This document shows positions 18,384 through 27,054 of a DNA stretch of 64,000 nt, piece by piece. Positions within the stretch are counted from its first letter, which is position 1, and every line of letters starts with the position of its first letter. The notes beneath the pieces are model-generated. The model was not told where the DNA came from. It searched no databases and saw nothing but the letters and a program-made list of their open reading frames with translations. The stretch is from JBBIMP01 sp037444305 (GTDB lineage: Bacteria; Acidobacteriota; UBA6911), in the NCBI GenBank assembly GCA_037444305.1, contig JBBIMP010000023.1, positions 1 through 64,000 of the forward strand, written 5' to 3'. A program made the position numbers and the translations under genes.

Positions 18384-19370
18384 ATGGATATTTCCGTCGT
18401 CATACCCACGTGGCGGGGAAAGCACCTCCTGGAGTCCTACCTGCCGTCGGTGATTTCCGCCTGCGCCGCCTACTCCGAGGATTCCGGATTTGAGACGGAA
18501 ATCGTAGTGGTCGAAGACTGCGGCGGCGACGGCACCCCGGAATGGCTCCGGGCCCAGGCACACCCGTTAGTCCGACTGCAAGAGCACGAGCGCAATCTCG
18601 GTTTCTGTGCCGCCTGCCAGACCGGCTTCGACTCGGCGCGCCATCCCCTGGTGCTGCTGCTCAACAACGACGTCCGCCTCCGGCAGGACTGCATCGCGCC
18701 GATGATGGAGCATTTCTCCGACCCGCAAACCTTCGCCGTGACCGGAAAGATCTTCAGCCAGGGTGAGGACGTTTTCTGCAACGGCGGCAAGCTGGCGCGG
18801 TTCCGCCGGGGCATGTGGAGCACCTGGGAGAATTACGACCTGCTCCCCGGCGTAAAGCCCGACCTTTCGCTGCTCTCGTTCACCGCCATCGGAGCCTTCT
18901 CGCTGTTCCACCGGAGGCGGTTCCTGGAGATCGGCGGCTTCGACCCGCTGACGGCCATGGTGGAGGACGTGGAAATCTCCTACCGCGGGTGGAAACGCGG
19001 ATGGCTGATAAAATACGATCCGCGCGCCGTGGCCTATCACGACGCCAGCCAGACCATGGACCAGAGGTACAGGCGCCGCGCGCTGGACAAGATCTCCCGC
19101 CGCAGCCGGATGCTCATGCACTGGATGCTCCTTCACGACCGCGGAATGTTCGGCCGGCACCTGCTTGCAGTCGCCGGCCGCTTCCTCGCGTGCTGGCTGT
19201 ACCTCGACTGGCGCTTCTACTGGGCAATCTTTACCGGGCTGGGCAACCTGCCGGTCATCCTGCGCAAGCGGAGGGAGACGCGCCGCACCATGGAGCGCAC
19301 CGACCGCGAATTGCTGGACCTGCTCTCCCGCTTCTACCAAACGGCTCCCATCGCGCCGCGCAAGGCCTGA
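18384..19370 (+). CDS. GT2 glycosyltransferase, rhamnosyltransferase-like
   Basis: 328 residues. GT-A fold: SVVIPTWRG at the N-terminus, VVVEDCGGDGT, NLGFCAACQTGF, then the DxD-like LLLNNDVRL. Later GAFSLFHRRRFLEIGGFDP and EDVEISYRGWKRGW match WcaA/RfbN-type rhamnosyl- and N-acetylhexosaminyl-transferases. A hydrophobic stretch near the C-terminus (LLAVAGRFLACWLYLDWRFY) suggests membrane association. It probably adds a sugar to a lipid-linked glycan on the inner face of the cytoplasmic membrane. The next GT2 gene begins 2 nt after its stop, and rhamnose-precursor genes lie just downstream. Confidence 0.85.
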   Translation: MDISVVIPTWRGKHLLESYLPSVISACAAYSEDSGFETEIVVVEDCGGDGTPEWLRAQAHPLVRLQEHERNLGFCAACQTGFDSARHPLVLLLNNDVRLRQDCIAPMMEHFSDPQTFAVTGKIFSQGEDVFCNGGKLARFRRGMWSTWENYDLLPGVKPDLSLLSFTAIGAFSLFHRRRFLEIGGFDPLTAMVEDVEISYRGWKRGWLIKYDPRAVAYHDASQTMDQRYRRRALDKISRRSRMLMHWMLLHDRGMFGRHLLAVAGRFLACWLYLDWRFYWAIFTGLGNLPVILRKRRETRRTMERTDRELLDLLSRFYQTAPIAPRKA

Positions 19371-19372
19371 CC

Positions 19373-20131
19373 ATGGATCCCATATCAGCCACGCTCATCA
19401 CGCTCGACGAGGAAGACAACATCGAAGAGGCGCTGAAATCGGTCTCCTGGGCCGACGAAATCGTCGTCGTCGACGGCGGGAGCCGCGATGCCACCCTGGA
19501 TATCTGCCGCCGGTATACGGACAGGATCTATCGCCGCGACTGGACGGGTTTCGTGGATCAGAAAAACCACGCTGTCGAGCGGGCCCGGCACGACTGGATC
19601 TTCTCGCTGGATGCCGATGAACGCGTTGGTCCGGAGCTCAAGGCTGAGATCGAAGCCCTGCGGGGCCCGGGTCCCAGGTTTGCCGGATACCGCATCCCCA
19701 GGGTGGCGCACTTCATGGGGCGCTGGATCCGCCACGGCGACTGGCACCCGGATCGCCAGCTCCGCCTGTTCGACCGCAGGCGCGGGCGGTGGTGCGGCGG
19801 CCGGGTGCACGAATCCGTGCAGGTCGACGGGGAATGCGGCATCCTGCGCGGCGAAATACTGCACTACACTTATCGCAGCCTCTCGGATTACCTGGACAGG
19901 CTCGAAACTTACTCCACGCTGGCGGCGCGGGATTACCAGGAAAGAGGAAAGGTGGCGACAGCCTGGAAGGTGGCGGCGAATCCTCCGGTTACCTTCCTCA
20001 AAGCCTACGTCCTCAAGCGCGGCTTCCTGGACGGGCTGCCGGGATTCATGGTGGCGTTCATGGGCTCCGTCTCGGTTTTCTTCAAGTATGCCAAGCTGCT
20101 CGAGTTGCAGCGGTCGCGCCGGGAGCGGTGA
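19373..20131 (+). CDS. GT2 glycosyltransferase of the WaaE/KdtX type
   Basis: 252 residues from ATG 19373, two nt after the previous stop. It starts ATLITLDEEDNIEEAL, then VDGGSRDAT and FSLDADERV (the DxD metal site), with RLFDRRRGRW and GRVHESV, the pattern of the family that includes WaaE/KdtX (LPS inner core) and related beta-glycosyltransferases. The C-terminal amphipathic segment (GFMVAFMGSVSVFFKYAKL) probably touches the membrane. It forms a transcription unit with the upstream GT2 and supports an LPS or exopolysaccharide assembly role for the locus. Confidence 0.87.
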   Translation: MDPISATLITLDEEDNIEEALKSVSWADEIVVVDGGSRDATLDICRRYTDRIYRRDWTGFVDQKNHAVERARHDWIFSLDADERVGPELKAEIEALRGPGPRFAGYRIPRVAHFMGRWIRHGDWHPDRQLRLFDRRRGRWCGGRVHESVQVDGECGILRGEILHYTYRSLSDYLDRLETYSTLAARDYQERGKVATAWKVAANPPVTFLKAYVLKRGFLDGLPGFMVAFMGSVSVFFKYAKLLELQRSRRER

Positions 20132-20146
20132 GGGCAGGAAAAAGCA

Positions 20147-20258
20147 TTACACGGAGTTCACGGAGAAGCACGGAGGTCCACGGAGAAAACCGCCGAATGC
20201 GGGGCAGCAAAAGCCCGCTCTCTGTGGTTCTCAGTGCTTCTCCGTGAACTCCGTGTAA
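20147..20258. repeat. Intergenic 24-bp perfect inverted repeat built from CACGGAG units
   Basis: The arm at 20147-20170 and the arm at 20235-20258 are perfect reverse complements. The pairing extends inward imperfectly for about 16 more bases (12/16 paired). The left side carries CACGGAG four times at 9-10 nt spacing. A related fragment (ACACGGAGATTCACGGAGA) lies near 46674. No T-run follows. Confidence 0.85.
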
Positions 20259-20351
20259 CCGCCTTTCGTTCCATTACCGCAAGCCTCCTGCCCCGGCTGT
20301 GCTATATTATCCGCTTTAATCCGGACCCCCATTGAACGAAAGGCCGTAATC

Positions 20352-21104
20352 ATGAAAGGAATCGTACTCGCGGGCGGGCTCGGCTCGCGGCTCAACCCGC
20401 TGACCAGGGTCACCAACAAGCACCTTCTCCCCATCTACCACAAGCCCATGATCTACTACCCGATCGAGACGCTGGTGGCGGCGGGGATCCGCGACATCCT
20501 GATCGTCACCGGGGGCAAGAACGCCGGGCACTTCCTGGAGCTGCTGGGCAACGGCAAGCACTTCGGCCTGCACCACCTTAACTACACCTACCAGGAGGGG
20601 GAAGGCGGCATCGCCGCCGCGCTGTCGCTGGCCGAGTTCTTCGCCGACGAGGAACCGGTCTGCGTGATCCTCGGGGACAACATCATCGAGGGGTCCATCG
20701 CGAAGTTCGTCCGGAACTTCGAACAGCAGGAAGGCGGCGCCCGCGTGCTGCTGAAGGAAGTCGAGGACCCGCAGCGCTTCGGCGTACCCGAGCTGCGGGG
20801 CGACGAAATCGTCCGCATCGAGGAGAAACCGGCGATCCCGGCATCGAATTACGCCATCACGGGGATCTACCTGTATGATCCCGAAGTGTTCCAGATCATT
20901 AAGACGCTGAAGCCGTCCGGGCGCGGGGAGCTGGAAATCACGGACGTGAACAACGCCTACATCCGGAAGGGCCGGCTCCGGTACGACATCCTCGAGGGCT
21001 GGTGGACCGATGCCGGAACCTTTGAGTCCCTGCTGCGCGCCTCCACTCTCGTGTCCGATTTGATGCGCAGCCGCGGGGAGCAGGGCGAGTCCGGGAGCGA
21101 TTAA
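20352..21104 (+). CDS. rmlA: Glucose-1-phosphate thymidylyltransferase (short form)
   Basis: 250 residues. It makes dTDP-glucose from dTTP and glucose-1-phosphate. The nucleotide loop GGLGSRLNPLTRVTNKHLLP, KPMIYYPIETL, ILGDNIIEG and the EKP motif in RIEEKPAIP are intact. It lacks the ~40 C-terminal residues of the ~290-aa RmlA of enterobacteria, as in a recognised shorter group, so regulation by dTDP-rhamnose may differ. An extended -10 element (TGC TATATT, 20303-20308) is 43 bp upstream of the ATG. It is the first gene of rmlA-rmlB-rmlD. Confidence 0.92.
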   Translation: MKGIVLAGGLGSRLNPLTRVTNKHLLPIYHKPMIYYPIETLVAAGIRDILIVTGGKNAGHFLELLGNGKHFGLHHLNYTYQEGEGGIAAALSLAEFFADEEPVCVILGDNIIEGSIAKFVRNFEQQEGGARVLLKEVEDPQRFGVPELRGDEIVRIEEKPAIPASNYAITGIYLYDPEVFQIIKTLKPSGRGELEITDVNNAYIRKGRLRYDILEGWWTDAGTFESLLRASTLVSDLMRSRGEQGESGSD

Positions 21105-21136
21105 AGGCGGAAGCCGTTCGAAGAAAGGGGGCTGAA

Positions 21137-22168
21137 TTGCGCCTGCTGATCACGGGCGGCGCCGGTTTCATCGGCGCCAACTTCACAAGGTTTGTCCTAA
21201 AGCGCCGTCCCGGCTACCGGGCGGTCGTCCTGGACAAGCTCACCTATGCCGGCAACATGGAGAACCTGGCCGGGCTGGAAAAACACGCGGAATTCCGGTT
21301 CGTCCAGGGAGACATCTGCGATGCCGCGCTGGTGGATTCGGTTCTGCAGAGCGGGATCGACGCCGTGGTGCACTTCGCCGCCGAGTCGCACGTGGATCGC
21401 AGCATCCTCGACCCTTCGGAATTCGCCCGTACGAACGTGATGGGGACGCTCTGCCTGCTGGAAGCGTCGCGGAAAAACAGGGTGGGTCGGTTCATCCAGG
21501 TCTCGACCGACGAGGTCTACGGCAGCCTGGGCGAAACGGGAGCCTTCACGGAATCCTCCCCGCTCGCCCCCAACAGCCCCTATGCCGCCAGCAAGGCGGG
21601 CGCCGACATGATGGTGCGAAGCTATCACCACACCTATGGCTTCCCCGCGCTCACCACCCGCTGCTCCAACAACTACGGGCCCTTCCAGTTTCCCGAGAAG
21701 CTGCTTCCGCTGTTCATCACGAACGCCCTTTCGGGCATGAAGCTGCCGCTGTACGGCGACGGGCTCTACATCCGGGACTGGATCCACGTGCGGGATCACT
21801 GCTCCGCGCTGGACCGGGTGCTCCACGACGGACGCGACGGCGAAGTATACAACATCGGGGCGCGCCAGGAGATTTCCAACCTCGAGATTGCAAAGCTTCT
21901 GCTCAGCCTGCTGGGCGCGAGCGAGGACCTGATCACCTTCGTGAAGGACCGCCCGGGGCACGACCGGCGCTACGCCATCGATTCGTCCAAGATAGAGGGG
22001 GAACTTGGCTGGCGGCCCGAGATCCCCTTCCAGGAGGGCATCATAGAGACCGTCGACTGGTACCGCAACAACTCCGCCTGGGTGTCCAGGGTCCGAAGTG
22101 GGGAGTACCTCACCTACTACGACCGGATGTACAAGGACCGGCAGCGCACCCTGTCCGAACTCTCATGA
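21137..22168 (+). CDS. rmlB: dTDP-glucose 4,6-dehydratase
   Basis: 343 residues from a TTG at 21137 preceded by AAAGGGGG. NAD-dependent short-chain dehydrogenase/reductase-fold enzyme that makes dTDP-4-keto-6-deoxyglucose. TGGAGFIGANF (NAD loop), FAAESHVDRSI, STDEVYGSLG (active-site Thr-Asp-Glu) and SPYAASKAGAD (YxxxK) identify it, with TRCSNNYGPFQFPEKL and RDWIHVRDHC following. Its stop overlaps the rmlD start by 4 nt. Confidence 0.95.
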   Translation: MRLLITGGAGFIGANFTRFVLKRRPGYRAVVLDKLTYAGNMENLAGLEKHAEFRFVQGDICDAALVDSVLQSGIDAVVHFAAESHVDRSILDPSEFARTNVMGTLCLLEASRKNRVGRFIQVSTDEVYGSLGETGAFTESSPLAPNSPYAASKAGADMMVRSYHHTYGFPALTTRCSNNYGPFQFPEKLLPLFITNALSGMKLPLYGDGLYIRDWIHVRDHCSALDRVLHDGRDGEVYNIGARQEISNLEIAKLLLSLLGASEDLITFVKDRPGHDRRYAIDSSKIEGELGWRPEIPFQEGIIETVDWYRNNSAWVSRVRSGEYLTYYDRMYKDRQRTLSELS

Positions 22169-23001
22169 ACATACTGGTCGTCGGCGCGCGGGGCATGCTG
22201 GGCACCGATCTGGTGCTCGAACTGCAGGCGCGGCACCAGGTCCGCGGCGTGGACCTGCCCGAGTTCGACATGACCGACAGGGAGAAATGCCTCACTCTGG
22301 TCGGGGACCTCAAGCCGGAGGTCGTCATCAACTCGGCCGCCCTGACCGACGTCGACTACTGCGAACTGCACGAGAACGAGGCTTTCCGTGTCAATGCCGA
22401 TGGCGCCGGGAATCTTGCCGAGGCCTGCCGTATCGCCGGGGCCTTGCTGGTGCACTACAGCACCGATTACGTCTTTGACGGCCGGCTGGGCCGCCCCTAC
22501 CTGGAGGATGACAAGCCGAATCCCCTCAGCAGGTACGGCCGGTCGAAACTGCGCGCCGAAGAGCTCGTGCTGCTCCGCTGTCCCGCCCACCTCATCCTGC
22601 GCACCTCCTGGCTGTTCGGGCAAAACGGCAAAAACTTCATCCGGACGATCATCGGCGCGGCCCGCGAGGGGAAAGCGCTGCGCGTGGTAGACGACCAGAG
22701 GGGGAGCCCCACATACACCCGGGACCTCGCGGCTCACACCGCGATCCTGCTCGAGAGACGGGGCCTGGGCCTCTACCACGTAACCAACGGCGGTTCGTGC
22801 ACCTGGCATGAACTGGCTTCGTATGCGGTCGGCCGGGCCGGGCTTGGCGTGCCGGTTGCCCCGGTGACCTCGGCCGAGTTTCCGCGGCCCGCACCCCGCC
22901 CGCGAAACTCTGTCCTGGCCAACGCCCGGCTGCAGCGGGAAGGCTTTCCTGCGATGCGCCACTGGGCGGAAGCCGCCGCCGAGTACGTTGCCTCTGTCTG
23001 A
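22165..23001 (+). CDS. rmlD: dTDP-4-dehydrorhamnose reductase
   Basis: 278 residues. The last step to dTDP-L-rhamnose: reduces the 4-keto group with NAD(P)H. GARGMLGTDLV, NSAALTDVDYCE, YSTDYVFDG and PLSRYGRSKLRAEE (catalytic Tyr and Lys) are canonical. The ATG overlaps the rmlB stop (ATGA). The 3,5-epimerase gene rmlC, needed between RmlB and RmlD, is missing from this cluster and from the whole window, so it must lie elsewhere, or this set makes a different deoxysugar. Confidence 0.93.
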   Translation: MNILVVGARGMLGTDLVLELQARHQVRGVDLPEFDMTDREKCLTLVGDLKPEVVINSAALTDVDYCELHENEAFRVNADGAGNLAEACRIAGALLVHYSTDYVFDGRLGRPYLEDDKPNPLSRYGRSKLRAEELVLLRCPAHLILRTSWLFGQNGKNFIRTIIGAAREGKALRVVDDQRGSPTYTRDLAAHTAILLERRGLGLYHVTNGGSCTWHELASYAVGRAGLGVPVAPVTSAEFPRPAPRPRNSVLANARLQREGFPAMRHWAEAAAEYVASV

Positions 23002-23143
23002 TTCCCCCGGATTGTGCTATTTTCTAGCTTCCGGTCGGGGTTTTGGTTCCCGGCATCAATCCGCTGCAGCTGGAGGCACGGCAAGTGCCGGTTAGGGCCC
23101 GGCCTGAGCGGATACTGTCCCCCTTTGGATCTAGCCCAAGAGT

Positions 23144-23611
23144 ATGAGCAAGCAGGGATCGGGCGAGAAACTCATCGCCTCCAACAAGAAGGCTTTTCAC
23201 GACTACTTCATTCTCGAGAAAATCGAGGCCGGGATCTGCCTGCTCGGAACCGAGGTGAAGTCGCTCAGGGAGGGGCGGATCAATCTGAAAGACAGCTACG
23301 CGGCCATCCGGGACGGGGAGCCCTGGCTGATCAACTGTCACATCAGCCCCTACTCGCACGGCAACCGCGAAAACCACGAGCCCGCACGCACGCGCAAGCT
23401 TCTGCTGCACAGCGGGGAGATCCGAAAGCTGATCGGCAAAACGCAGGAAAAGGGCCTGACCCTGATCCCGTTGCGCGTATACCTCGTGCGTGGAAAGGTA
23501 AAGATCGAGCTGGGCCTTGCCCGCGGCAAGAAGCTCTACGACAAGAGGGAGTCGGAGCGCCGAAAGGAATCCGACAGGGAAGCAAGAATCGCCATGAAGG
23601 CACGGCGCTAA
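23144..23611 (+). CDS. smpB: SsrA-binding protein SmpB
   Basis: 155 residues. Binds tmRNA and brings it to stalled ribosomes for trans-translation. ASNKKAFHDYFILEKIEAG, LLGTEVKSLREGRINLKDSY, RKLLLHSGEI and the basic C-terminal tail (YDKRESERRKESDREARI) fit the family along its length. An extended -10-like TGC TATTTT lies at 23018-23023 upstream. The tmRNA gene itself is not recognisable in this window. pepA follows after 18 nt, probably in the same transcript. Confidence 0.96.
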   Translation: MSKQGSGEKLIASNKKAFHDYFILEKIEAGICLLGTEVKSLREGRINLKDSYAAIRDGEPWLINCHISPYSHGNRENHEPARTRKLLLHSGEIRKLIGKTQEKGLTLIPLRVYLVRGKVKIELGLARGKKLYDKRESERRKESDREARIAMKARR

Positions 23612-23629
23612 GCCGTCCGGGAGAGACAA

Positions 23630-25111
23630 ATGCGCATTGAATACCGGTCCCTGCACTATTTTGACGCCGATTGCGATCTCCTCGCGTACGTCATCTTCGA
23701 GGATGCAAAGCCGAAAGATGCGTCCCTGCAACGACTGAACCGCAAGGCCGGCAATCTGCCCGCCTCGCTGCTCGCCACGGGCGAATTCAAAGCCGAGCTG
23801 CACAAGACTTTTCTGCTCCACAGGCCGGCAGGGATGAAGGCCCGCAACCTGCTCCTGCTGGGGGGCGGTCCGCGGCAGGAGTTCGGCCTCGCCAGGCTCA
23901 GAGAGCTGGCGGGAAACGCCGCGCGCAACGCCCGCAGGGCAGGGTGCCGGCGGGTTGCCTTCCTTCTTCCCCAGGGCCTCCCGCCCGCCGACTGCGCGCG
24001 CGTGGCTGCCGAAGGGGCGTTGTATGGAAACTACGAGCCGGACGCCTACAAGACCAACGACAAAAAGACGCGGGAAGTCGAAGAATACGTTCTTCTGCTG
24101 GAAAAGGGCGGCAAGGCCGAGGAGCTCGCGGCTGCCATCGGGAAGGGCTGCATCGTCGGGAGCGCCACCAACCTCGCCCGCAATCTGGCCAATGACCCGG
24201 CCAATATCCTGACCCCGACGCGCCTGGCGGAGATCGCGGTCGTGGAAGGCAGGCAGGCGGGGCTCAAGGTGGAGGTCCTGGAGCGCGAGGAGATGGAGAA
24301 GCTGGGAATGAACACGCTGCTCGCCGTCAGCCGCGGCAGCGACGAACCGCCCAAGCTGATCGTGCTCGAGATCCCCGGAGAGAAAAAGAGCCAAAAGACG
24401 CCGCTCGTCGCGCTGCTCGGCAAGGGCGTGACCTTCGACAGCGGCGGAATATCCCTGAAGCCCGGCGAGAAGATGGAGGAAATGAAGGCCGACATGGCCG
24501 GCGGCGCGGCCGTCCTGGGCGCCATGATCGCGCTCGCGCGCCTGGGGACGAAAAAGCCCGTCATCGGCCTGATCCCCGCGGTTGAAAACCTGCCGAGCGG
24601 AAAGGCGACAAAGCCGGGTGACGTGGTGAAGTCCCTCCTCGGCAAGACCGTCGAGATCATCAACACGGATGCGGAAGGCCGGCTGATCCTCGCGGACGCG
24701 ATCGCCTACGCGCGCCGCCGCGGGGCCACGCAGCTCGTCGACGTCGCCACCCTTACGGGAGCAGTAATCATCGCCCTCGGGAAGGTGAACGCCGGGATGA
24801 TGGGCACGGACCAGAAGACCCTCGACAGGCTGCGCACTAACTGCAGCATCACGGGCGAGAAGATGTGGCAACTCCCGCTCGACAAGGAATACCGCAAGGA
24901 ACTGGAGAGCGAAGTCGCAGACATCAAAAACGTCGGCCCCCGCTGGGGCGGCGCGATCACAGCCGCGAAGTTCCTGGAGGAATTTGCCGAGGACACGCCG
25001 TGGGTCCACCTGGATATCGCCGGCATGGACCTGGACCACGACGAGCGGCCTTATGCCGCAAAGGGAGCCACGGGCTTTGGTGTGCGAACCCTCGTTCAGC
25101 TCCTGGTTTAA
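23630..25111 (+). CDS. pepA: Leucyl aminopeptidase (M17, cytosol aminopeptidase)
   Basis: 493 residues. Two-metal cytosolic aminopeptidase. The catalytic domain has GKGVTFDSGGISLKP (metal-binding Asp and Lys), MKADMAGGAAVLGAM, NTDAEGRLILADA (signature) and VATLTGAVIIALG. The N-terminal domain is the usual variable macro-like part. Total size fits hexameric M17 enzymes. It starts at ATG 23630 with GAGAG upstream and lies 18 nt after smpB. Confidence 0.95.
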   Translation: MRIEYRSLHYFDADCDLLAYVIFEDAKPKDASLQRLNRKAGNLPASLLATGEFKAELHKTFLLHRPAGMKARNLLLLGGGPRQEFGLARLRELAGNAARNARRAGCRRVAFLLPQGLPPADCARVAAEGALYGNYEPDAYKTNDKKTREVEEYVLLLEKGGKAEELAAAIGKGCIVGSATNLARNLANDPANILTPTRLAEIAVVEGRQAGLKVEVLEREEMEKLGMNTLLAVSRGSDEPPKLIVLEIPGEKKSQKTPLVALLGKGVTFDSGGISLKPGEKMEEMKADMAGGAAVLGAMIALARLGTKKPVIGLIPAVENLPSGKATKPGDVVKSLLGKTVEIINTDAEGRLILADAIAYARRRGATQLVDVATLTGAVIIALGKVNAGMMGTDQKTLDRLRTNCSITGEKMWQLPLDKEYRKELESEVADIKNVGPRWGGAITAAKFLEEFAEDTPWVHLDIAGMDLDHDERPYAAKGATGFGVRTLVQLLV

Positions 25112-25140
25112 CCACGCTTCCTGTCTTTGTGACTCCGGGA

Positions 25141-25250
25141 AGGAAAGCCGTATTGAAGGGATACGGCAAACGGAAGCCGCGAACGAAAGTGAGCGGTCAA
25201 GCGGCCCAATCGAGTTATGCGATCCGTCGCTGCCGCTCCGCTCCTGTGGA
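25141..25250 (+). repeat. Dispersed structured repeat, copy 2
   Basis: Starts AGGAAAGCCGTATTGAAG like copy 1, then CGGAAGCCGCGAACG, AGTGAGCGGT, a divergent middle, CCGTCGCT and CCGCTCCGCTCC. AGTGA can pair with TCGCT through one G-U pair. The outer stem is imperfect here. It lies between the convergent pepA and membrane-protein genes. Confidence 0.7.
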
Positions 25251-25303
25251 ACTACTTTGCGCCTGCAAAAGATAGTGCGGACAGGCAGTACAAAAGCCCT
25301 GTG

Positions 25304-25900
25304 CTACTCGATGACAACCGGTCCGCTTGCCTGCGCCGGCCGACGATGGAAGCCGACAGTCTCTTCGTAGGCCGCCGCTATCGCGGCCGCTGAAACCGGG
25401 ATCGTGATCAGGAGGCCGACGCCCAGGAGCAGCAGCCCGACGAAATTGAGCAGCAGGAGGAGGACCGCGAAGAGCATGTATCCCAGGAGATCCTTGAGCA
25501 CCAGCTTTCTGCTCGCCTCCATCGCGTCCCAGAAGGGCAGGTTCCGGTCCTCGAGGAAAATGTAGGAGAAGAGATAGAGGGCGGTGACGATCAGCGCGGG
25601 AAACACGCAAAGGACCAGGCCCGCCAGAGTGAAGGCCGCCACCAGGATATGGACCAGGAAGGCATCCACGAACTTGCCGAATCCGGCAAAAAGGTCCATC
25701 AGGTCGGTGCGACCCTCAAGCATCCGGCGCCTCACGGCCAGGAACATCCCTGAGGCGAGCGGCCCCGCCACCACGAACGCCCCGACGCTCACGAGCGCAA
25801 CGGCCACCAGCGCGATGAGCACGAAGTTGCCGATGTCCGCTTTCACAATCCGCCAGCCCATCCCGATCCACCGTCCCGGCGTCACGGCTGCGTTGACCAT
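25304..25900 (-). CDS. Polytopic membrane protein of unknown function (DUF4013/DUF975-like)
   Basis: 198 residues with about four hydrophobic segments (around 27-52, 85-110, 112-125 and 140-170). A short cytoplasmic N-terminus with GWRIVKADIGNF is like the beginning of many small 'integral membrane' DUF4013/DUF975-type proteins. The loop LEDRNLPFWDAMEASRKLV is the most conserved feature of that group. It lies 45 bp downstream of pdxA, same strand, and may be co-transcribed. No catalytic motif is visible. Confidence 0.6.
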   Translation of the reverse strand: MVNAAVTPGRWIGMGWRIVKADIGNFVLIALVAVALVSVGAFVVAGPLASGMFLAVRRRMLEGRTDLMDLFAGFGKFVDAFLVHILVAAFTLAGLVLCVFPALIVTALYLFSYIFLEDRNLPFWDAMEASRKLVLKDLLGYMLFAVLLLLLNFVGLLLLGVGLLITIPVSAAAIAAAYEETVGFHRRPAQASGPVVIE

Positions 25901-25945
25901 CTGATCCTCCTTTGACTCACAATCGTGAATACGAACCGGCGGGAA

Positions 25946-26986
25946 CTAAAGTTCAGAAGCCTTTGCCAGTCGCAGCGCCCAGCGCACGGCCGCGACCAGG
26001 CCGTCCGCGCGCGCCGTGCCCCTGCCGGCGATATCGTAAGCCGTCCCGTGGTCGACCGACGTACGCACGAAAGGCAGCCCGAGCGTCGCATTGACCGCCG
26101 CGCCGAAGCCGAGCAGCTTGACCGGCGCGAGCCCCTGATCGTGATACATGGCCAGGACGACGTCGAACTCCCCCTGCTCTGCACGGTGAAAAACGGTGTC
26201 GCCCGGCAACGGCCCGGTGATCTCCACGCCGGGATGGCCGGAGGAGGTCCTGCGGATGGCCGGCTCTATCTTCCGCTCTTCCTCCAGGCCCATGATGCCG
26301 CCCTCTCCCGCGTGAGGATTCAGCCCCGCGACCGCGATGCGGCGGCAGGGCAGCCCCAGCCGTGGAAACGCCTCGACAATGATCTGCAGTTTCTCGCAGA
26401 TCAGGTCTTCCGTAATCCTGTCCGCCACTTCCCGCAGGGGAACATGCGTGGTCGCCAGGACCACCTTCAACCTGTCGGTGAGAAAGGCCATGGCCACGCG
26501 CTTCGCCCCGGCCAAGTGGGCCAGGAACTCGGTGTGTCCCGGAAAAGGATGGCCGGCCATCTGCAGGAAGCGCTTGTTCAACGGGCCCGTGACCACGGCC
26601 TGCAGCCATCCCCGGGCGCAGGCCGCGACACACTCGATGATGTTGCGCGCCGCGGCTTCTCCCGAGGCCCGCGACCCTTCCCCCGTCCGGATCTGCTCCC
26701 GGGTTGCCGGCACGCGCACGATGCCTCTCTCGGGCAATTCGCGGGCGGCCATGCCCAGGTCCCCGGGCGAGAGTACCTCGAGCAGCCAGGGCAGCTCGAG
26801 GAGGCGGGCCCTGTCCCGCAGAACTTCTTCGTCGCCGAAAAGGAGGAGCTTGCAGACGCCGCGCAGCGCCGGATCGGAGGCGGCTTTCAGCGACACCTCG
26901 GGGCCGATGCCGGCAGGGTCTCCGGTCGTGATACCGATAACGGGCAGGCTATGTGCGGGGAGTGTTGGCAAGTGCGCTCTCGCCAT
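25946..26986 (-). CDS. pdxA: 4-hydroxythreonine-4-phosphate dehydrogenase
   Basis: 346 residues. Oxidises 4-phosphohydroxy-L-threonine in the DXP-dependent route to pyridoxal phosphate. GITTGDPAGIGPEVSLKA opens the enzyme. The three metal-binding His residues are visible in PGHTEFLAHL, MYHDQGLAPVKLLGF and VDHGTAYDIAG, with NPHAGEGG between them. No other pdx gene is adjacent. The ATG at 26986 leaves a short extra N-terminus (MARAHLPTLPAHS) before the family start. Confidence 0.94.
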   Translation of the reverse strand: MARAHLPTLPAHSLPVIGITTGDPAGIGPEVSLKAASDPALRGVCKLLLFGDEEVLRDRARLLELPWLLEVLSPGDLGMAARELPERGIVRVPATREQIRTGEGSRASGEAAARNIIECVAACARGWLQAVVTGPLNKRFLQMAGHPFPGHTEFLAHLAGAKRVAMAFLTDRLKVVLATTHVPLREVADRITEDLICEKLQIIVEAFPRLGLPCRRIAVAGLNPHAGEGGIMGLEEERKIEPAIRRTSSGHPGVEITGPLPGDTVFHRAEQGEFDVVLAMYHDQGLAPVKLLGFGAAVNATLGLPFVRTSVDHGTAYDIAGRGTARADGLVAAVRWALRLAKASEL

Positions 26987-27054
26987 TCGACGGATTTTTT
27001 GCTCCGCCGGTGCGTCCGCGGAAATGCCGGCCGATCACCGGCCGGCGCCGGTGC

